Positions 42,445 through 53,200 of a DNA stretch of 64,000 nt are shown here, one piece after another; position 1 is the first letter of the stretch; every line of letters begins with the position of its first letter. The translations under genes were made by a program, and so were the position numbers. The DNA comes from Candidatus Poribacteria bacterium (GTDB lineage Bacteria > Poribacteria > WGA-4E > WGA-3G), in assembly GCA_009841255.1 (NCBI GenBank), contig VXMD01000004.1, forward strand, positions 32,870 through 96,869. Direction: 5' to 3'. The notes under the pieces were generated by a model that saw only the letters and a program-made list of their open reading frames with translations, was not told the origin of the DNA and did not search any database.

Positions 42445-43611
42445 TTAGAGATCACCCACACCTGTCACAACGCCGAATCCGATTCGCGCATCCATCTTTT
42501 TTATCTCAAATCGGGTACCAACCTCCATCACCAGCGGCAGGTCAAGTGTAAGAGAAACGGGCGCATAACCCCCCGGTGTAATAAGGGAAAGTCCCTGTGG
42601 GAGTTTTAGATGCGCTGGCATGTCAATACCCCATAAATGGAGGTCAGGTCTGTCGTTTTCGATGAGCGGGATATGTGTGTTGCTCTCTTCGTGTGTTAGC
42701 AGGTAGATGAGTGCCGTAAATTCGGTATGTGATTTGACTGTTTTCGGTGTACAAAGCACCTGTCCGGTAGACAACCAATCGGGTTCAGATTCGACGCACA
42801 CTTCATCTTCCTGTATACTGAGAACCCGCGTTTTAATCCTGTCCCCTTTGCCCACAATATCTACTGCTTGTCCGACTGCGAGTTGCCCCTGCACAATATC
42901 GCCACGGACAGATACGCTCTCCTTCGTTTCCGCAGTGATTTCATAGATTGGCATAATAAGCGGTAAACGTGCGGTGTCGACGGGAGCAGGCATTATCCGA
43001 TTCATCGCAAAAATAAGATCGACGATCGGTTGCCACTGCGTGGAGGTGATGCTGTCGCCTCTGTAGTCTAATGCCTTGCGCGCGTCTCCAACGATGATTG
43101 GAGTAGTCCCTTCATCCCAACCACACCCGTTCAGCAGTTCTTCCATTTCCTGTTGGCAAATGTCTATAAGTTCATCATCTTTTGGCACACCATCTGTGTT
43201 CAGAAAGGATAACACTGTCGGGAGATGCATCTGGTTGGCAAGACGGAGATGTGCCTCGGAGTCGGCTGTAACCCCCTCGACAGCATTTACGATCCAAATT
43301 GCGCCTTGCATTGCGAGGGAACCACTGACAAGCATTTTGATAACATCGATATGTGTCTCGCAATCGATTTGGGTGTAAAGTTTACCGCTGGTTTCATACG
43401 CTATTGCACGGTAGGTGATGCCGACACCCTCTCGGATTGGGTGACTGGTCGGGGTTTGTACTGCAAAGTCGCTATCTCCATTGGTATGGATCGCACCGAT
43501 TCTCGCGACGACCTTCGCTATCGCCGCAGTTAATGTTGTTTTGCCGTGTCCGGGGGCACCGAGCGTGCAAATAGGTAACCCGCGATGTGTATTTTTTTTC
43601 TGCTCTGTCAT
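42445..43611 (-). CDS. EF-Tu-like protein with degenerate GTPase motifs
   Basis: A protein of 388 residues, close to EF-Tu in length and alignable across all three domains; the C-terminal RFEIKKMDARIGFGVVTGV matches the last EF-Tu strands. G1 is kept (GAPGHGKT, residues 18-25). G3, DCPGH in EF-Tu, is DCETH (83-87). G4, NKCD, is NTDG (138-141). G5, SAL, is DAR (176-178). Guanine recognition and the switch II glycine are therefore lost, while the equivalent of His84 remains. It may bind another nucleotide or act without hydrolysis. AGGAG precedes ATG 43611. Confidence 0.85.
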   Translation of the reverse strand: MTEQKKNTHRGLPICTLGAPGHGKTTLTAAIAKVVARIGAIHTNGDSDFAVQTPTSHPIREGVGITYRAIAYETSGKLYTQIDCETHIDVIKMLVSGSLAMQGAIWIVNAVEGVTADSEAHLRLANQMHLPTVLSFLNTDGVPKDDELIDICQQEMEELLNGCGWDEGTTPIIVGDARKALDYRGDSITSTQWQPIVDLIFAMNRIMPAPVDTARLPLIMPIYEITAETKESVSVRGDIVQGQLAVGQAVDIVGKGDRIKTRVLSIQEDEVCVESEPDWLSTGQVLCTPKTVKSHTEFTALIYLLTHEESNTHIPLIENDRPDLHLWGIDMPAHLKLPQGLSLITPGGYAPVSLTLDLPLVMEVGTRFEIKKMDARIGFGVVTGVGDL

Positions 43612-43696
43612 CTCTTTTCTCCTGATCGACGTAATTTTTTTTCGATTTCCATTTCATTGTAGCACAGAATCGGGAATTGAGCAATAAAGGAAAAAC

Positions 43697-43725
43697 TTGC
43701 CAAGTGGTCTGATGCGTGCTAAACT
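43697..43725 (+). promoter_or_regulatory. Possible promoter for the nucleotidyltransferase gene
   Basis: TTGCCA (43697-43702), 17 nt, TAAACT (43720-43725), about 150 nt before ATG 43877. It is weaker than the other promoters noted. Confidence 0.3.
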
Positions 43726-43790
43726 ATACTAACTCAAGTTGTTAACAGATGTTGCACATGCCAGAAATGTTTTTTTACTCTCTTTCCACA

Positions 43791-43821
43791 CACCCCAGAC
43801 GGGTAGTATGTCTATAGAAAA
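43791..43821 (+). repeat. ATG-bearing hairpin repeat of the modC-start type
   Basis: CACCCCAGACGGGTAG followed by TATGTCTATAGAAAA. Its ATG opens only an eight-codon frame (MSIENFAF), so here it does not supply a gene start. Confidence 0.7.
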
Positions 43822-43876
43822 CTTCGCCTTTTAAAGTAACAGTGTCCAAAACGTCCAAAACTCCGAAAATAGGAAA

Positions 43877-44383
43877 ATGTCAAGCCAAAAAATCTATCAA
43901 CGCAGCAAACTTGCATCTATCCTGCAACAAGCGAGAGCAGACGGAGTCGTTGTTGTCACCACCAACGGTTGTTTTGATGTCCTACACTTGGGGCATCTCC
44001 GTTATCTTCAGGCGGCGCGCCAGCTTGGAGATCTGCTCGTAGTAGCGGTCAACAGCGATACTTCAGTCCGGCACCTCAAGGGTGAAAATCGTCCACTCGT
44101 CCCTGAAGAGGAGCGCGCAGAGATGCTTGCGGGGTTGGAATGCGTCGATTACGTCGTCATCTTTCCAGAATTAACGCCGATCTCCTTGCTTTCCCAGCTC
44201 AAACCGAATATCCATGTTAAAGGCGGCGACTATAAACTCGAACAACTCATTGAGAGAGACGTTGTTGAGGCAAATGGTGGTAAGGTGATCGTCGGTTTGA
44301 ACGTTCCCGGTAAATCCACAACCAATCTCATTGAAGTGATATGTGAACGCTATAGAGATACTGATGCCGCAAACACACCGTAG
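43877..44383 (+). CDS. rfaE2: D-glycero-beta-D-manno-heptose 1-phosphate adenylyltransferase-like (HldE C-domain/RfaE2)
   Basis: A protein of 168 residues. TNGCFDVLHLGHLRYL with the HxGH nucleotide-binding motif, EERAEMLAGLECVDYV, HVKGGDY and GKSTTNLIE match the stand-alone RfaE2 nucleotidyltransferase domain. It would activate heptose phosphate with ATP for lipopolysaccharide or S-layer glycan. The kinase domain and other heptose genes are not in the window. AGGA lies just before ATG 43877. Confidence 0.88.
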   Translation: MSSQKIYQRSKLASILQQARADGVVVVTTNGCFDVLHLGHLRYLQAARQLGDLLVVAVNSDTSVRHLKGENRPLVPEEERAEMLAGLECVDYVVIFPELTPISLLSQLKPNIHVKGGDYKLEQLIERDVVEANGGKVIVGLNVPGKSTTNLIEVICERYRDTDAANTP

Positions 44384-44429
44384 GACAGTTTCAAATTTAT
44401 AAATGCACTGAGGAGGCAACTATAATAAA

Positions 44430-45800
44430 ATGGAAATAAACGATTCCTTGCGTCCTGTTGATCTAAAGTCTCAGATTGAGAGGCTTTTTGAATGTTCAGG
44501 TCAAAAGATTTTAGCCATAGAAGACACATGGCCCCCCGAAAAAGGTACACCTGTCTTTACCGTTGCTGGGACCTACACGACACGCGGCTGGACGGAGTGG
44601 ACACAAGGGTTCCAATTCGGTTCCGCTGTTCTCCAATTTGATGCCACCGGCGATGAACAGTTCCTTGAGATCGGTAGGCGGAACACAGTTGAGAAGATGG
44701 CACCCCATGTGACACACATCGGTGTCCACGATCACGGGTTCAATAATGTCTCTACGTATGGCAACCTCCGGCGTTTGATGCGGGAGGGCGTGATTCCGTG
44801 GAACGATAGCGAGATGGATTTCTATGAACTCGCACTGAAAGCCTCCGCTGCCGTGCAAGCGGCTCGCTGGACCCGTATTAATGATGGGACAGGATATATC
44901 GCTTCCTTCAACGGACCGCATTCGCTTTTCTCAGACACGATCCGTTCTTTGCGTGCTTTAGGGCTTGGACATACCCTCGGGGCAGTGCTGATGGGTGAAG
45001 GCGACGTCGCTATCAGTCTACTGGAACGTTTGCTCCAACATTCGCAGACCACGGCGGCCTATAACGTCTACTACGGCGAGGGGCGTGATGCATTCGACCT
45101 GCGTGGACGTGTGGTGCATGAATCGATCTTCAATACAAACGACGGGAACTATCGCTGTCCAAGCACGCAACAGGGATATTCGCCGTTTACCACATGGACG
45201 CGCGGACTCGCGTGGATTGTTACGGGTTACGCTGAGCAGCTTGAGTTTTTTGACACATTACCCGCAGAGATGCTTGAACCGTACGGCGGATATGAGTTAG
45301 CAATCGCCCACATGCGCAAAGCCGCGGAAGCCACTGCCGATTTCTATATTGAGAATACCGCACAGGACGGGATTCCCTATTGGGATACCGGCGCGCCCGG
45401 TTTAGCAGAACTCGGCGATTATTTGGCGGTGCCTGCGAATCCGTATAACGATCTTGAACCTGTGGATAGTTCCGCCGCCGCGATTGCGGCACAAGGACTC
45501 ATTCGTCTTGGCAACTACCTCAAAAAGCACGGTGAATCGGATGCCGGAAATTCCTATTATCAAGCGGGCTTAACGGTAGCGAAGACGCTTTTCGCTGAAC
45601 CGTATCTCTCTGAATCGGATACGCATCAGGGGTTGTTGATGCATTCGGTGTATCACCGTCCGAATGGCTGGGATTATGTGCCGGAAGACAGAAAGATTCC
45701 GTGTGGAGAGGCTTCCATGTGGGGCGATTACCACGCCCGCGAACTCGCAGTCCTCTTATGGCGGGAGATAAATGAAAAACCGTATCTGACGTTTTTCTAA
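44430..45800 (+). CDS. GH88-type unsaturated glucuronyl hydrolase
   Basis: A protein of 456 residues with the alpha6/alpha6-barrel of GH88/GH105. HDHGFNNVSTYGNLRRL carries the first conserved aspartate. NTNDGNYRCPSTQQGYSP, TTWTRGLAWIVTGYAEQLEF, DSSAAAIAAQGLIRL and GEASMWGDYHARELAVLLWR follow the family order. These enzymes hydrate and release the unsaturated uronic acid left by polysaccharide lyases. There is no signal peptide, so it is probably intracellular and acts on imported oligosaccharides. GAGGAGG lies about 13 nt before the ATG. Confidence 0.88.
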   Translation: MEINDSLRPVDLKSQIERLFECSGQKILAIEDTWPPEKGTPVFTVAGTYTTRGWTEWTQGFQFGSAVLQFDATGDEQFLEIGRRNTVEKMAPHVTHIGVHDHGFNNVSTYGNLRRLMREGVIPWNDSEMDFYELALKASAAVQAARWTRINDGTGYIASFNGPHSLFSDTIRSLRALGLGHTLGAVLMGEGDVAISLLERLLQHSQTTAAYNVYYGEGRDAFDLRGRVVHESIFNTNDGNYRCPSTQQGYSPFTTWTRGLAWIVTGYAEQLEFFDTLPAEMLEPYGGYELAIAHMRKAAEATADFYIENTAQDGIPYWDTGAPGLAELGDYLAVPANPYNDLEPVDSSAAAIAAQGLIRLGNYLKKHGESDAGNSYYQAGLTVAKTLFAEPYLSESDTHQGLLMHSVYHRPNGWDYVPEDRKIPCGEASMWGDYHARELAVLLWREINEKPYLTFF

Positions 45801-45872
45801 TCTGTATTATAGGGTATGTGCGCTCTAATAAAGTTTAAATAAATATTTCGGTAATGCTATCCGAAAAACATT

Positions 45873-45897
45873 GTAGGGGCAGGTCTTGTGCCTGCCC
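45873..45897 (+). repeat. GTAG-headed hairpin repeat, class D, copy 2
   Basis: The same GTAGGGGCAGG, TCTTGTG, CCTGCCC unit as at 4142, lying between two convergent genes. Confidence 0.8.
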
Positions 45898-45913
45898 GCA
45901 CATTTTCTCTTGA

Positions 45914-46873
45914 TTATATCCCTACCTGTTCGACCTGTCCTGATTCCAAGGAACGGTTCGCCGCAAGCGTGACGGCAAGGCTCTTCACGGCATCGGCGTA
46001 GGGCGCAATAACCAATCCCTGATCGTTTGCTTCAACCGCTTTGATAAATTGCTCAACCTGTCGGAAGTAACCCGCTTCCGTACCGGTGTAGTCGATGTTT
46101 TCATCACTGATCTGACCGCGCAAGCCGAGATCGAGTGTAAGTTTGAGATAGAAGTCATCACCCACCAACTCGGCTGCAAAATGGTCGTGTGCGCGAGCGA
46201 CACAGGTACTGGTGATGCTCCCAACCGCCCCGCTCTCAAACTGCATATTGCAAACGGTACACTCCTCAAAGTCAGCGATACCTTCGGAGACCCCCTTGAT
46301 ACCGTAAGCATGGACATTTGCGACATCACCGAGGAAGTAGCGGATGAGGTCGAAAACGTGGGTCGTCTGCTCGACCAGTTGTCCGCGCGATACCTCGTAT
46401 TTTCCCCACCACGGATGCCCCGCCCCCATCCTTGTGAGAAACCGTCCGATCCCCATTGTGAGTTGACGATCGCCAACGAGTTCCTTTGCTTTCGCTGTGA
46501 TGTCGCTGTAGCGCGCCATATAACCGACTTGGTTGATAACGCCTGCAGTGGCAATCGCATCGCGAGCGTGTTGCGCGGTTTCCAGATCCTGTGCGACGGG
46601 TTTGGCGACAAAGACCGCTGCGCCAGATGCCGCCGCATCAGCAACCTGTGTCGTATGTGCGCCGGGTGGGATGCAGATGAATACGACATCGGATCTCTCT
46701 TGCTGTAGCATCTCATTGTGGTCGGTGTATGCTGTCGCATTTTCTTCGGTGGCGATAGTCGCGACGCGTTCAGGGTTTATATCACAAACTGCTGCAATCG
46801 GACGTTCGAGTTGTCCGAGGCTTTGGCGGTAACTTCTGGTGATACCACCAACACCGATAAAGGTAATTTTCAT
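45914..46873 (-). CDS. Gfo/Idh/MocA family oxidoreductase
   Basis: A protein of 319 residues. ITFIGVGGITRSYRQSLGQL begins the Rossmann fold, FVAKPVAQDLETAQ holds the KP of the EKP site, and GAGHPWWGKYEVSRGQLVEQ with THVFDLIRYFLGD is the substrate domain typical of sugar and inositol dehydrogenases. The substrate is unknown; the neighbouring uronyl hydrolase suggests carbohydrate use. Convergent with that gene across a class D repeat. ATG 46873 lacks a strong ribosome-binding site. Confidence 0.9.
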   Translation of the reverse strand: MKITFIGVGGITRSYRQSLGQLERPIAAVCDINPERVATIATEENATAYTDHNEMLQQERSDVVFICIPPGAHTTQVADAAASGAAVFVAKPVAQDLETAQHARDAIATAGVINQVGYMARYSDITAKAKELVGDRQLTMGIGRFLTRMGAGHPWWGKYEVSRGQLVEQTTHVFDLIRYFLGDVANVHAYGIKGVSEGIADFEECTVCNMQFESGAVGSITSTCVARAHDHFAAELVGDDFYLKLTLDLGLRGQISDENIDYTGTEAGYFRQVEQFIKAVEANDQGLVIAPYADAVKSLAVTLAANRSLESGQVEQVGI

Positions 46874-46952
46874 ATCAATTTCCTATCTTTTGTGTAAAAT
46901 GCGGAAGTGGATTGGACGAATTAGGTTCGGAGATTTCGTCCTACATTTCTGT

Positions 46953-49900
46953 TTAATCGTCAGCCAGGACCGCAGCTCCCAGCAGTTCTGCGTCTGAGAT
47001 AGTTCGGAAGCGTTCCTCTGGGTTCTTCAGGAAGAACCCGCGGACATCTGTTGTGATTGCGTAAAGCGCGGGCATCACAAACAGGGTCATTAAAGTTGCG
47101 AAGGCAAGTCCGAAAATGATAGTATACGCCATCGGCATCCAAATCGGTGATTTGCCGCCGAGACCGATCGCCATCGGGATGAGTCCGATGATGGTTGTCA
47201 GTGAAGTGAGAACAATCGGACGCAATCGGACACTCCCACCTTTGAGAATCGCATACCACCTGTTGTAACCCTGTTCTCGGTATGTATTAATGAAGTCGAT
47301 GAGCACAATTGAATCGTTCACCACAATCCCCGCAAGCGCGACGATACCAAACATCGCAACGATGCTCAAGGTCGCATTGGAAATCAGGAGACCGACCATC
47401 GCACCTATCATTCCGAATGGAACCGCAAGCAGAATGATGATCGGTTGTATAAACGACTTGAATTGGGCACCCAATACGACATAGATTAACAGCAACCCAA
47501 TAATGAACAACTTCCACAACTCGGAAAAGGATTCTGTAATTTCATCAAAAACCCCTCGAAAATCGAGTTGGTACCCCGGATACAAAGATTCTATATCAGC
47601 AAATGCGCTGATGAGTGATTCATTCACTTTAAAGGCAGTCGTCTTTTCCCTATCTACGGATGCATAAACCGTGATGGCTCGTTCCCCATCGAAGCGATGG
47701 ATATCTGCGTATCCCGCTTCTTCTCTTATATCTGCGATGTCCTTAAGCGGAACAATGGCACCGGTAGGCGTTGTAATCAACAGGTTATTAAGTGCTGCGA
47801 GATTCGTAAGGGTATTTTCCTCATATTTGACGATGACATCAATTGTCTCGTCTGCTTCTCGATAGGTGGTCGCCTTGGCACCCTCAATAGCGGTTCGGAC
47901 GGTTTGGGCAACCTGAAACGTGGTTAATCCATATTGATGCGCTTTCTCCTGATTCAAGTAGATGCGTAGTTCAGATTTTCCGATGCTGAAGTCATCTTGG
48001 ATATCGTAAACGCCATCTATCTGAGATAGGGCTGTCTTAAGAACGCTAGCGAGTTCAGTCAGACTCGCAAATCTCGGTCCTTTTACTTTCACTCGCACAT
48101 CTGCTACTTGTGGTGCACCCCCTTCCTGTGTGACGAAACTCAGTTGCTCAATTCCACTAATTGTGGCGGTTTTCGTCCGTAGTTCTGCGATGATCTCATT
48201 CACACCTCGGGTGCGTTCTTGCTTTGGTGTCAGCTCAACGATTACCTCTCCTAAATTTGAACCGTAGGTAACACTTTTTCTTACCAAACCTGACATAAAT
48301 GTGTGTAAACCGACATTGCTGACGACCGCATCAACTTCAGTTGATGGAAGTCTTTTAGCCATCTCTTCAATTTGGACAATTACTTCTGTTGTTTCCTGTA
48401 TTCCGTAGGAAGGTGGCATCTCGGCTTTGACATAAAATTGTGGGAACTCTTCCCCGGGGAAAAGTTCCCTTTCAAGAACAAAAAATGCCCCGATGCATGC
48501 AACTAATCCGAAGAAGAGGACACTACCTACAAACGCATATCGGTGTCGAATGGTTATTTTCAGGATTCTAACATATCGGTTCCGAATTAATTCAAAAAAC
48601 ATGGCAAACCACACGAAAAAGCCGACAATGCGGACACCGAGGGTGAAACCTCTCGGAGACTCGGTTCGGAGATTTTCAAGCCTGCTACGTCCTGTGCGAA
48701 TTTGGGTCCTTCCCCATTCAGCGACGTGTGCTGGTAAAATTACAAAGACTTCAAAAAGGGATGCTATCAACACCAGAATCGCCATAACCGGCACGATCCG
48801 CATAAACTGTCCAGTAACACCAGACATAAACATCAACGGACCAAATGCGCAGATTGTCGTCAAGCTTGCCGCTACAACAGGCCAACCGACCTCTTCTGCA
48901 CCGCGGATAGCGGCAACTTTTGGAGATACTCCAGACTCAATATGCCGATAGATATTTTCCATGACAATAATAGCATCATCAACGACAATCCCTACAACTA
49001 AAATAAGCCCAAACAAGGAGACACCGCTGAGGGTATAACCAGCAATGGACATAAACCAAAATGTTGCCATGAACGCAACGGGTATGCCGAGTGCAGCGAA
49101 CAAGGCGTTCCGCCATCCGATGAAGAGGAGGAGCATCAACACAACAAGGATTAAACCGAAAAACGCATTTGTTTCAAGAATTCCCAATCTTTCTTTGAGA
49201 ACAACGGAATAGTCATTAACAACCGTCAACTTAGCACCTTCAGGGAGATCCATTCTTCGATTGTCGACTAATTCTCGAAGTTTAGCAACTAATGCAATTG
49301 TGTTTCCCTCAGTCTTCTTTTGCACGCTCAGGCTAATCGAAGGTTGTCCATCAATTCGCGATAGCGTTCGCACCTCCTCGTAGGTGTCAGAGATCGTCGC
49401 AACATCTTTCAGACGGAGAAGCGTACCTATCGGCTGAACAGAGATAAAAGTTTCGCCAATAGTGTCCAAATCAGTGAATTCCCCCATCGTTCGGACCATG
49501 AATTCCGTGTTGCCAAGTTCCATTGTGCCAGCCGGGAGGTTCAAGTTGCTGGTACCGAGTGCTGTGATGACGCCCGAAATTGGGAGTTGATACGCCTTCA
49601 ATCGATCAGGGTTCACCTCAATCCAAATTTCCCGTTCACGGAGACCTGCCATTCGGACAGAGGCAATGTTTTTGATGTCCGAGATTTCATCTTTGAGATT
49701 TTCAGCAATATCCCGCATCTGCGTTTCCGCAATATTTCCACCTACGACAATCGTCAAAATGGGAAAACCGAATGAGATATCAAATTCTTCGACCCTCGGA
49801 TCATCTAAAATCTCCTCCGGCAACTCATTTACCTGCTCAACAGCGGTGCGTAGGTTTTCAAGTTCCTTGTCAAAATCCCGGTCGCTTATCTCCTCGAAAT

Positions 49901-50183
49901 CGACAAAGATAACGGAACGCCCCTCTGAAGAGGTAGAAAACAATAGATCAACTTTATTGACATTCTCCTCAATAGCATCTTCAATAGGGGCAGTGACAAG
50001 CATTTCAACTTCTTCTGGGGATGCTCCCGGATATAGCGTTGTCACAACTGCACTCTGTACTGAGACTTCCGGGGTGAGTTCCCGCGGTAGGTTTATCCAT
50101 GCGTACACCCCGAAAGCGATGATGATAAGCATTAGCATATTCGCTAAAACAGGGTTGTTTACAGATATTTTGGGGATGGACAT
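46953..50183 (-). CDS. RND efflux transporter, hydrophobe/amphiphile type (second of tandem pair)
   Basis: A protein of 1076 residues with the full AcrB-like plan: TM1, large periplasmic loop, TM2-7, second loop, TM8-12. TM4 carries the proton-relay aspartates in VGIVVDDAIIVMENIYRH. TM10 reads LAGIVVNDSIVLIDFIN. Long stretches match the neighbour at 50300. Together they could form a heteromeric pump as in MdtBC. No periplasmic adaptor or TolC gene lies on either side within the window. Weak ribosome-binding site. Confidence 0.93.
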   Translation of the reverse strand: MSIPKISVNNPVLANMLMLIIIAFGVYAWINLPRELTPEVSVQSAVVTTLYPGASPEEVEMLVTAPIEDAIEENVNKVDLLFSTSSEGRSVIFVDFEEISDRDFDKELENLRTAVEQVNELPEEILDDPRVEEFDISFGFPILTIVVGGNIAETQMRDIAENLKDEISDIKNIASVRMAGLREREIWIEVNPDRLKAYQLPISGVITALGTSNLNLPAGTMELGNTEFMVRTMGEFTDLDTIGETFISVQPIGTLLRLKDVATISDTYEEVRTLSRIDGQPSISLSVQKKTEGNTIALVAKLRELVDNRRMDLPEGAKLTVVNDYSVVLKERLGILETNAFFGLILVVLMLLLFIGWRNALFAALGIPVAFMATFWFMSIAGYTLSGVSLFGLILVVGIVVDDAIIVMENIYRHIESGVSPKVAAIRGAEEVGWPVVAASLTTICAFGPLMFMSGVTGQFMRIVPVMAILVLIASLFEVFVILPAHVAEWGRTQIRTGRSRLENLRTESPRGFTLGVRIVGFFVWFAMFFELIRNRYVRILKITIRHRYAFVGSVLFFGLVACIGAFFVLERELFPGEEFPQFYVKAEMPPSYGIQETTEVIVQIEEMAKRLPSTEVDAVVSNVGLHTFMSGLVRKSVTYGSNLGEVIVELTPKQERTRGVNEIIAELRTKTATISGIEQLSFVTQEGGAPQVADVRVKVKGPRFASLTELASVLKTALSQIDGVYDIQDDFSIGKSELRIYLNQEKAHQYGLTTFQVAQTVRTAIEGAKATTYREADETIDVIVKYEENTLTNLAALNNLLITTPTGAIVPLKDIADIREEAGYADIHRFDGERAITVYASVDREKTTAFKVNESLISAFADIESLYPGYQLDFRGVFDEITESFSELWKLFIIGLLLIYVVLGAQFKSFIQPIIILLAVPFGMIGAMVGLLISNATLSIVAMFGIVALAGIVVNDSIVLIDFINTYREQGYNRWYAILKGGSVRLRPIVLTSLTTIIGLIPMAIGLGGKSPIWMPMAYTIIFGLAFATLMTLFVMPALYAITTDVRGFFLKNPEERFRTISDAELLGAAVLADD

Positions 50184-50299
50184 AGTAATCGGATTTTACT
50201 GAGTGGGGTATGAGCTCTTAGCGTTACCTGCAGATATTTCGTCTCACAAGGGCAAAATTGTATAAGGCGAGGTCCGAAAATCCCGCCTTATCATGGTGC

Positions 50300-53200
50300 T
50301 TAATCATCAGCCGGGACCGCAACACCTAACAGTTCTTCGTCTGAAACAGTTCGGAAGCGTTCCTCTGGATTTTTCAGGACGAGACCTCGTAAGTCTGTTG
50401 TGATAGCATAAAGTGCTGGCATCACAAATAGCGTCATCGTGGTTGCGAGCGCGAGTCCGAAGATGATGGTATACGCCATCGGCATCCAGATCGGCGATTT
50501 TCCACCGAGACCGATCGCCATCGGCAGGAGTCCAATAATTGTCGTCATTGAGGTAAGAACAATCGGACGTAATCGGACATACCCACCTTTCAGGATGGCG
50601 TACCACTTATTGAAGCCGCGTTCGCGATATTTATTGATGAAGTCGATAAGCACAATTGAATCATTAACGACAATACCGGAGAGGGCGACGATACCAAACA
50701 TTGCGACCATGCTAAGCGTCGCATTGGCAAGGAGTAACCCGACCATCGCCCCTATCATTCCGAAGGGAACAGCAAGCATGATAATGATCGGTTGTATAAA
50801 CGATTTGAATTGCGCACCCAATACGACATAGATTAACAACAACCCGACGATAAACAATTTCCACAACTCGGAAAAGGATTCTATAATCTCGTCGAAAAGC
50901 CCTCTAAAATCGAGTTGGTATCCGGGATACAGGGATTCGACATCAGCAAATTTACTGATGAGTGCCTGAGTCGCATCGAAAGGGGTCGTTTTTGCCCGAT
51001 CTACGGAAGCATAAACCGTGATCGCCCGTTCGCCGTCAAATCGGCGGATATCAGAATATCCTTTCTCCTCTGTGATATCAGCGACATCCTTGAGCGGGAC
51101 AATCGCACCCGTCGGTGTTGCGATTAACAGATTATTGAGTTCTACGAGGTTGGTAAGTGTATCTTCCTCGTATTTGACGATGACATCAATTGCCTCATCC
51201 GCTTCCCGATACGTTGTCGCTTTGGCACCCTCAATAGCAGTACGCACCGTTTGGGCAATCTGGAATGTGGTTAACCCGTACTGATGCGCCTTTTCCGGTT
51301 TCAAATAGATACGGAGTTCGGATTTACCCGTCCGAAAGTCGTCTCGAATGTCGTAGACGCCGTCCATTTCCATGAGTGATGCTTTAAGGGTATCCGCGAG
51401 TGCCGTCAGTTGTTCAAATCTCGATCCCTTTACCTTGACTTCAACATCCTCTCCTTGTGGAGGACCCCCTTCCTGTGTGATGAAATTCAGTTCCTCAATT
51501 CCACTAATGGTTGTGGTTTTCGTCCGAAGTTCTGCGATGATTTCACCTACACCTCGAATGCGTTCCTGTTTCGGTGTGAGTTCAACAATAACCTCCCCGA
51601 AATTTGAGCCGTAGGTAACGCCTTCCATCATCCCTGAGGTCGGTGTGTGTAACCCGATGTTGCTGACAATGGCAGCGACTTCACTTGAGGGAAGTGTTTT
51701 GGCAGCTTCTTCAAGTTGCGCGATGACTGCTGTTGTTTCTTGCATCCCGTAGGAGGGCGGCATTTCGGCTTTGACGTAGAATTGTGGGAAATCTTCACCC
51801 GGAAAGAGTTCCTTGTCCAGAACTAAGAACGCACTCACACACGCAATCAAGCCAATAAAGAAGACACTTCCTACAAAGGCGTACCGATGTCGAATCGTTA
51901 TCTTCAAGATTCTAATATATCGGTTCCTGATAAAGTGAAAAAACAGTCCGAACGCTGCGAAAAAGCCTGTGATGTAGGTACTTAGCGCGAAGGTATTCGG
52001 TGATCGAGTGCGAAGGTTTTCGAGTCTGCTCCGTCCTGCTTGGACTCTCGCTTTCCCCCACTCGGAAACGTGAGCCGGTAAAATCACGAAGACTTCAAAG
52101 AGTGAAGCAATCAATACCAGAATCGCCATGATTGGGACAACCCGCATAAACTGACCTGCAGTTCCAGACATAAACATTAAGGGACCAAACGCACAGATTG
52201 TCGTCAAACTCGCGGCTAAAACTGGCCAGCCTACCTCTTCTGCGCCACGAATGGCGGCAACCTTTGGAGATGCTCCTGCTTCAATATGTCGATAGGTGTT
52301 CTCTATAACGACAATAGCATCGTCAACAACAATCCCAACAACTAAGATAAGTCCGAACAGGGAGACACCACTGAGGGAATAGCCACCCACAGACATGAAC
52401 CAGAACGTTGCCATGAACGCAACCGGTATGCCGAGTGCGGCGAACAATGCATTCCGCCAGCCAATAAAAAGGAAGAGCATCAACACAACGAGGATCAAAC
52501 CAAAAAACGCATTTGTTTCAAGGATCCCCAACCGTTCCTTGAGAATAACCGAATAATCATTGACTGCTGTCAATTCGGCACCGTCAGGAAGATCTATTTT
52601 TCGTCTTTCAACCAATTCCCGGAGCTGGGCGACTAACGCGATGGTGTTTCCTTCGGTCTTTTTTTGTGCACTTAGGCTGATAGAGGGTTCCCCACTGATC
52701 CGGGAGAGGGTTCTTGCCTCCTCGTAGGTATCCGAAACAGTCGCGACATCCTTCAGGCGGAGCGGTGTACCCGTCGGTTGAACGGAGATGATCGTTTCAC
52801 CGATCGTATCTGGATTGGCGAATTCGCCCATCGTCCGGACCATGAATTCTGTGTTTCCAAGTTCCATGGTGCCCGCTGGGAGGTTCAAGTTGCTCGCACC
52901 GACCGCAGTGATAACCATCGCAATCGGAATCTGATACGCTTTCAACCGATCGGGATTCACCTCAATCCAAATTTCCCTTTCACGCAGACCTGCTATCCGG
53001 ACAGACGCAACGTTTTTGATGTCCAGGATTTCGTCTTTGAGATCTTCGGCAATGTCGCGCATCTGCGCTTCTGAAATTTCTCCGCCTACAGCAATCGTTA
53101 ACATCGGGAAGCCGGAGGAGACATCAAGTTCTTCAATCTTTGGGTCGTCCAAAATCTCCTCTGGCAACTCATTTACCTGTTCTACAGCCGTGCGGAGCTT

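Noticed and set aside
49666..50202. 178-codon frame opposite the RND gene (and a similar one at 53016-53555)
   Set aside because: Ser/Ile-rich antisense shadows that occur at the same place in both paralogues.
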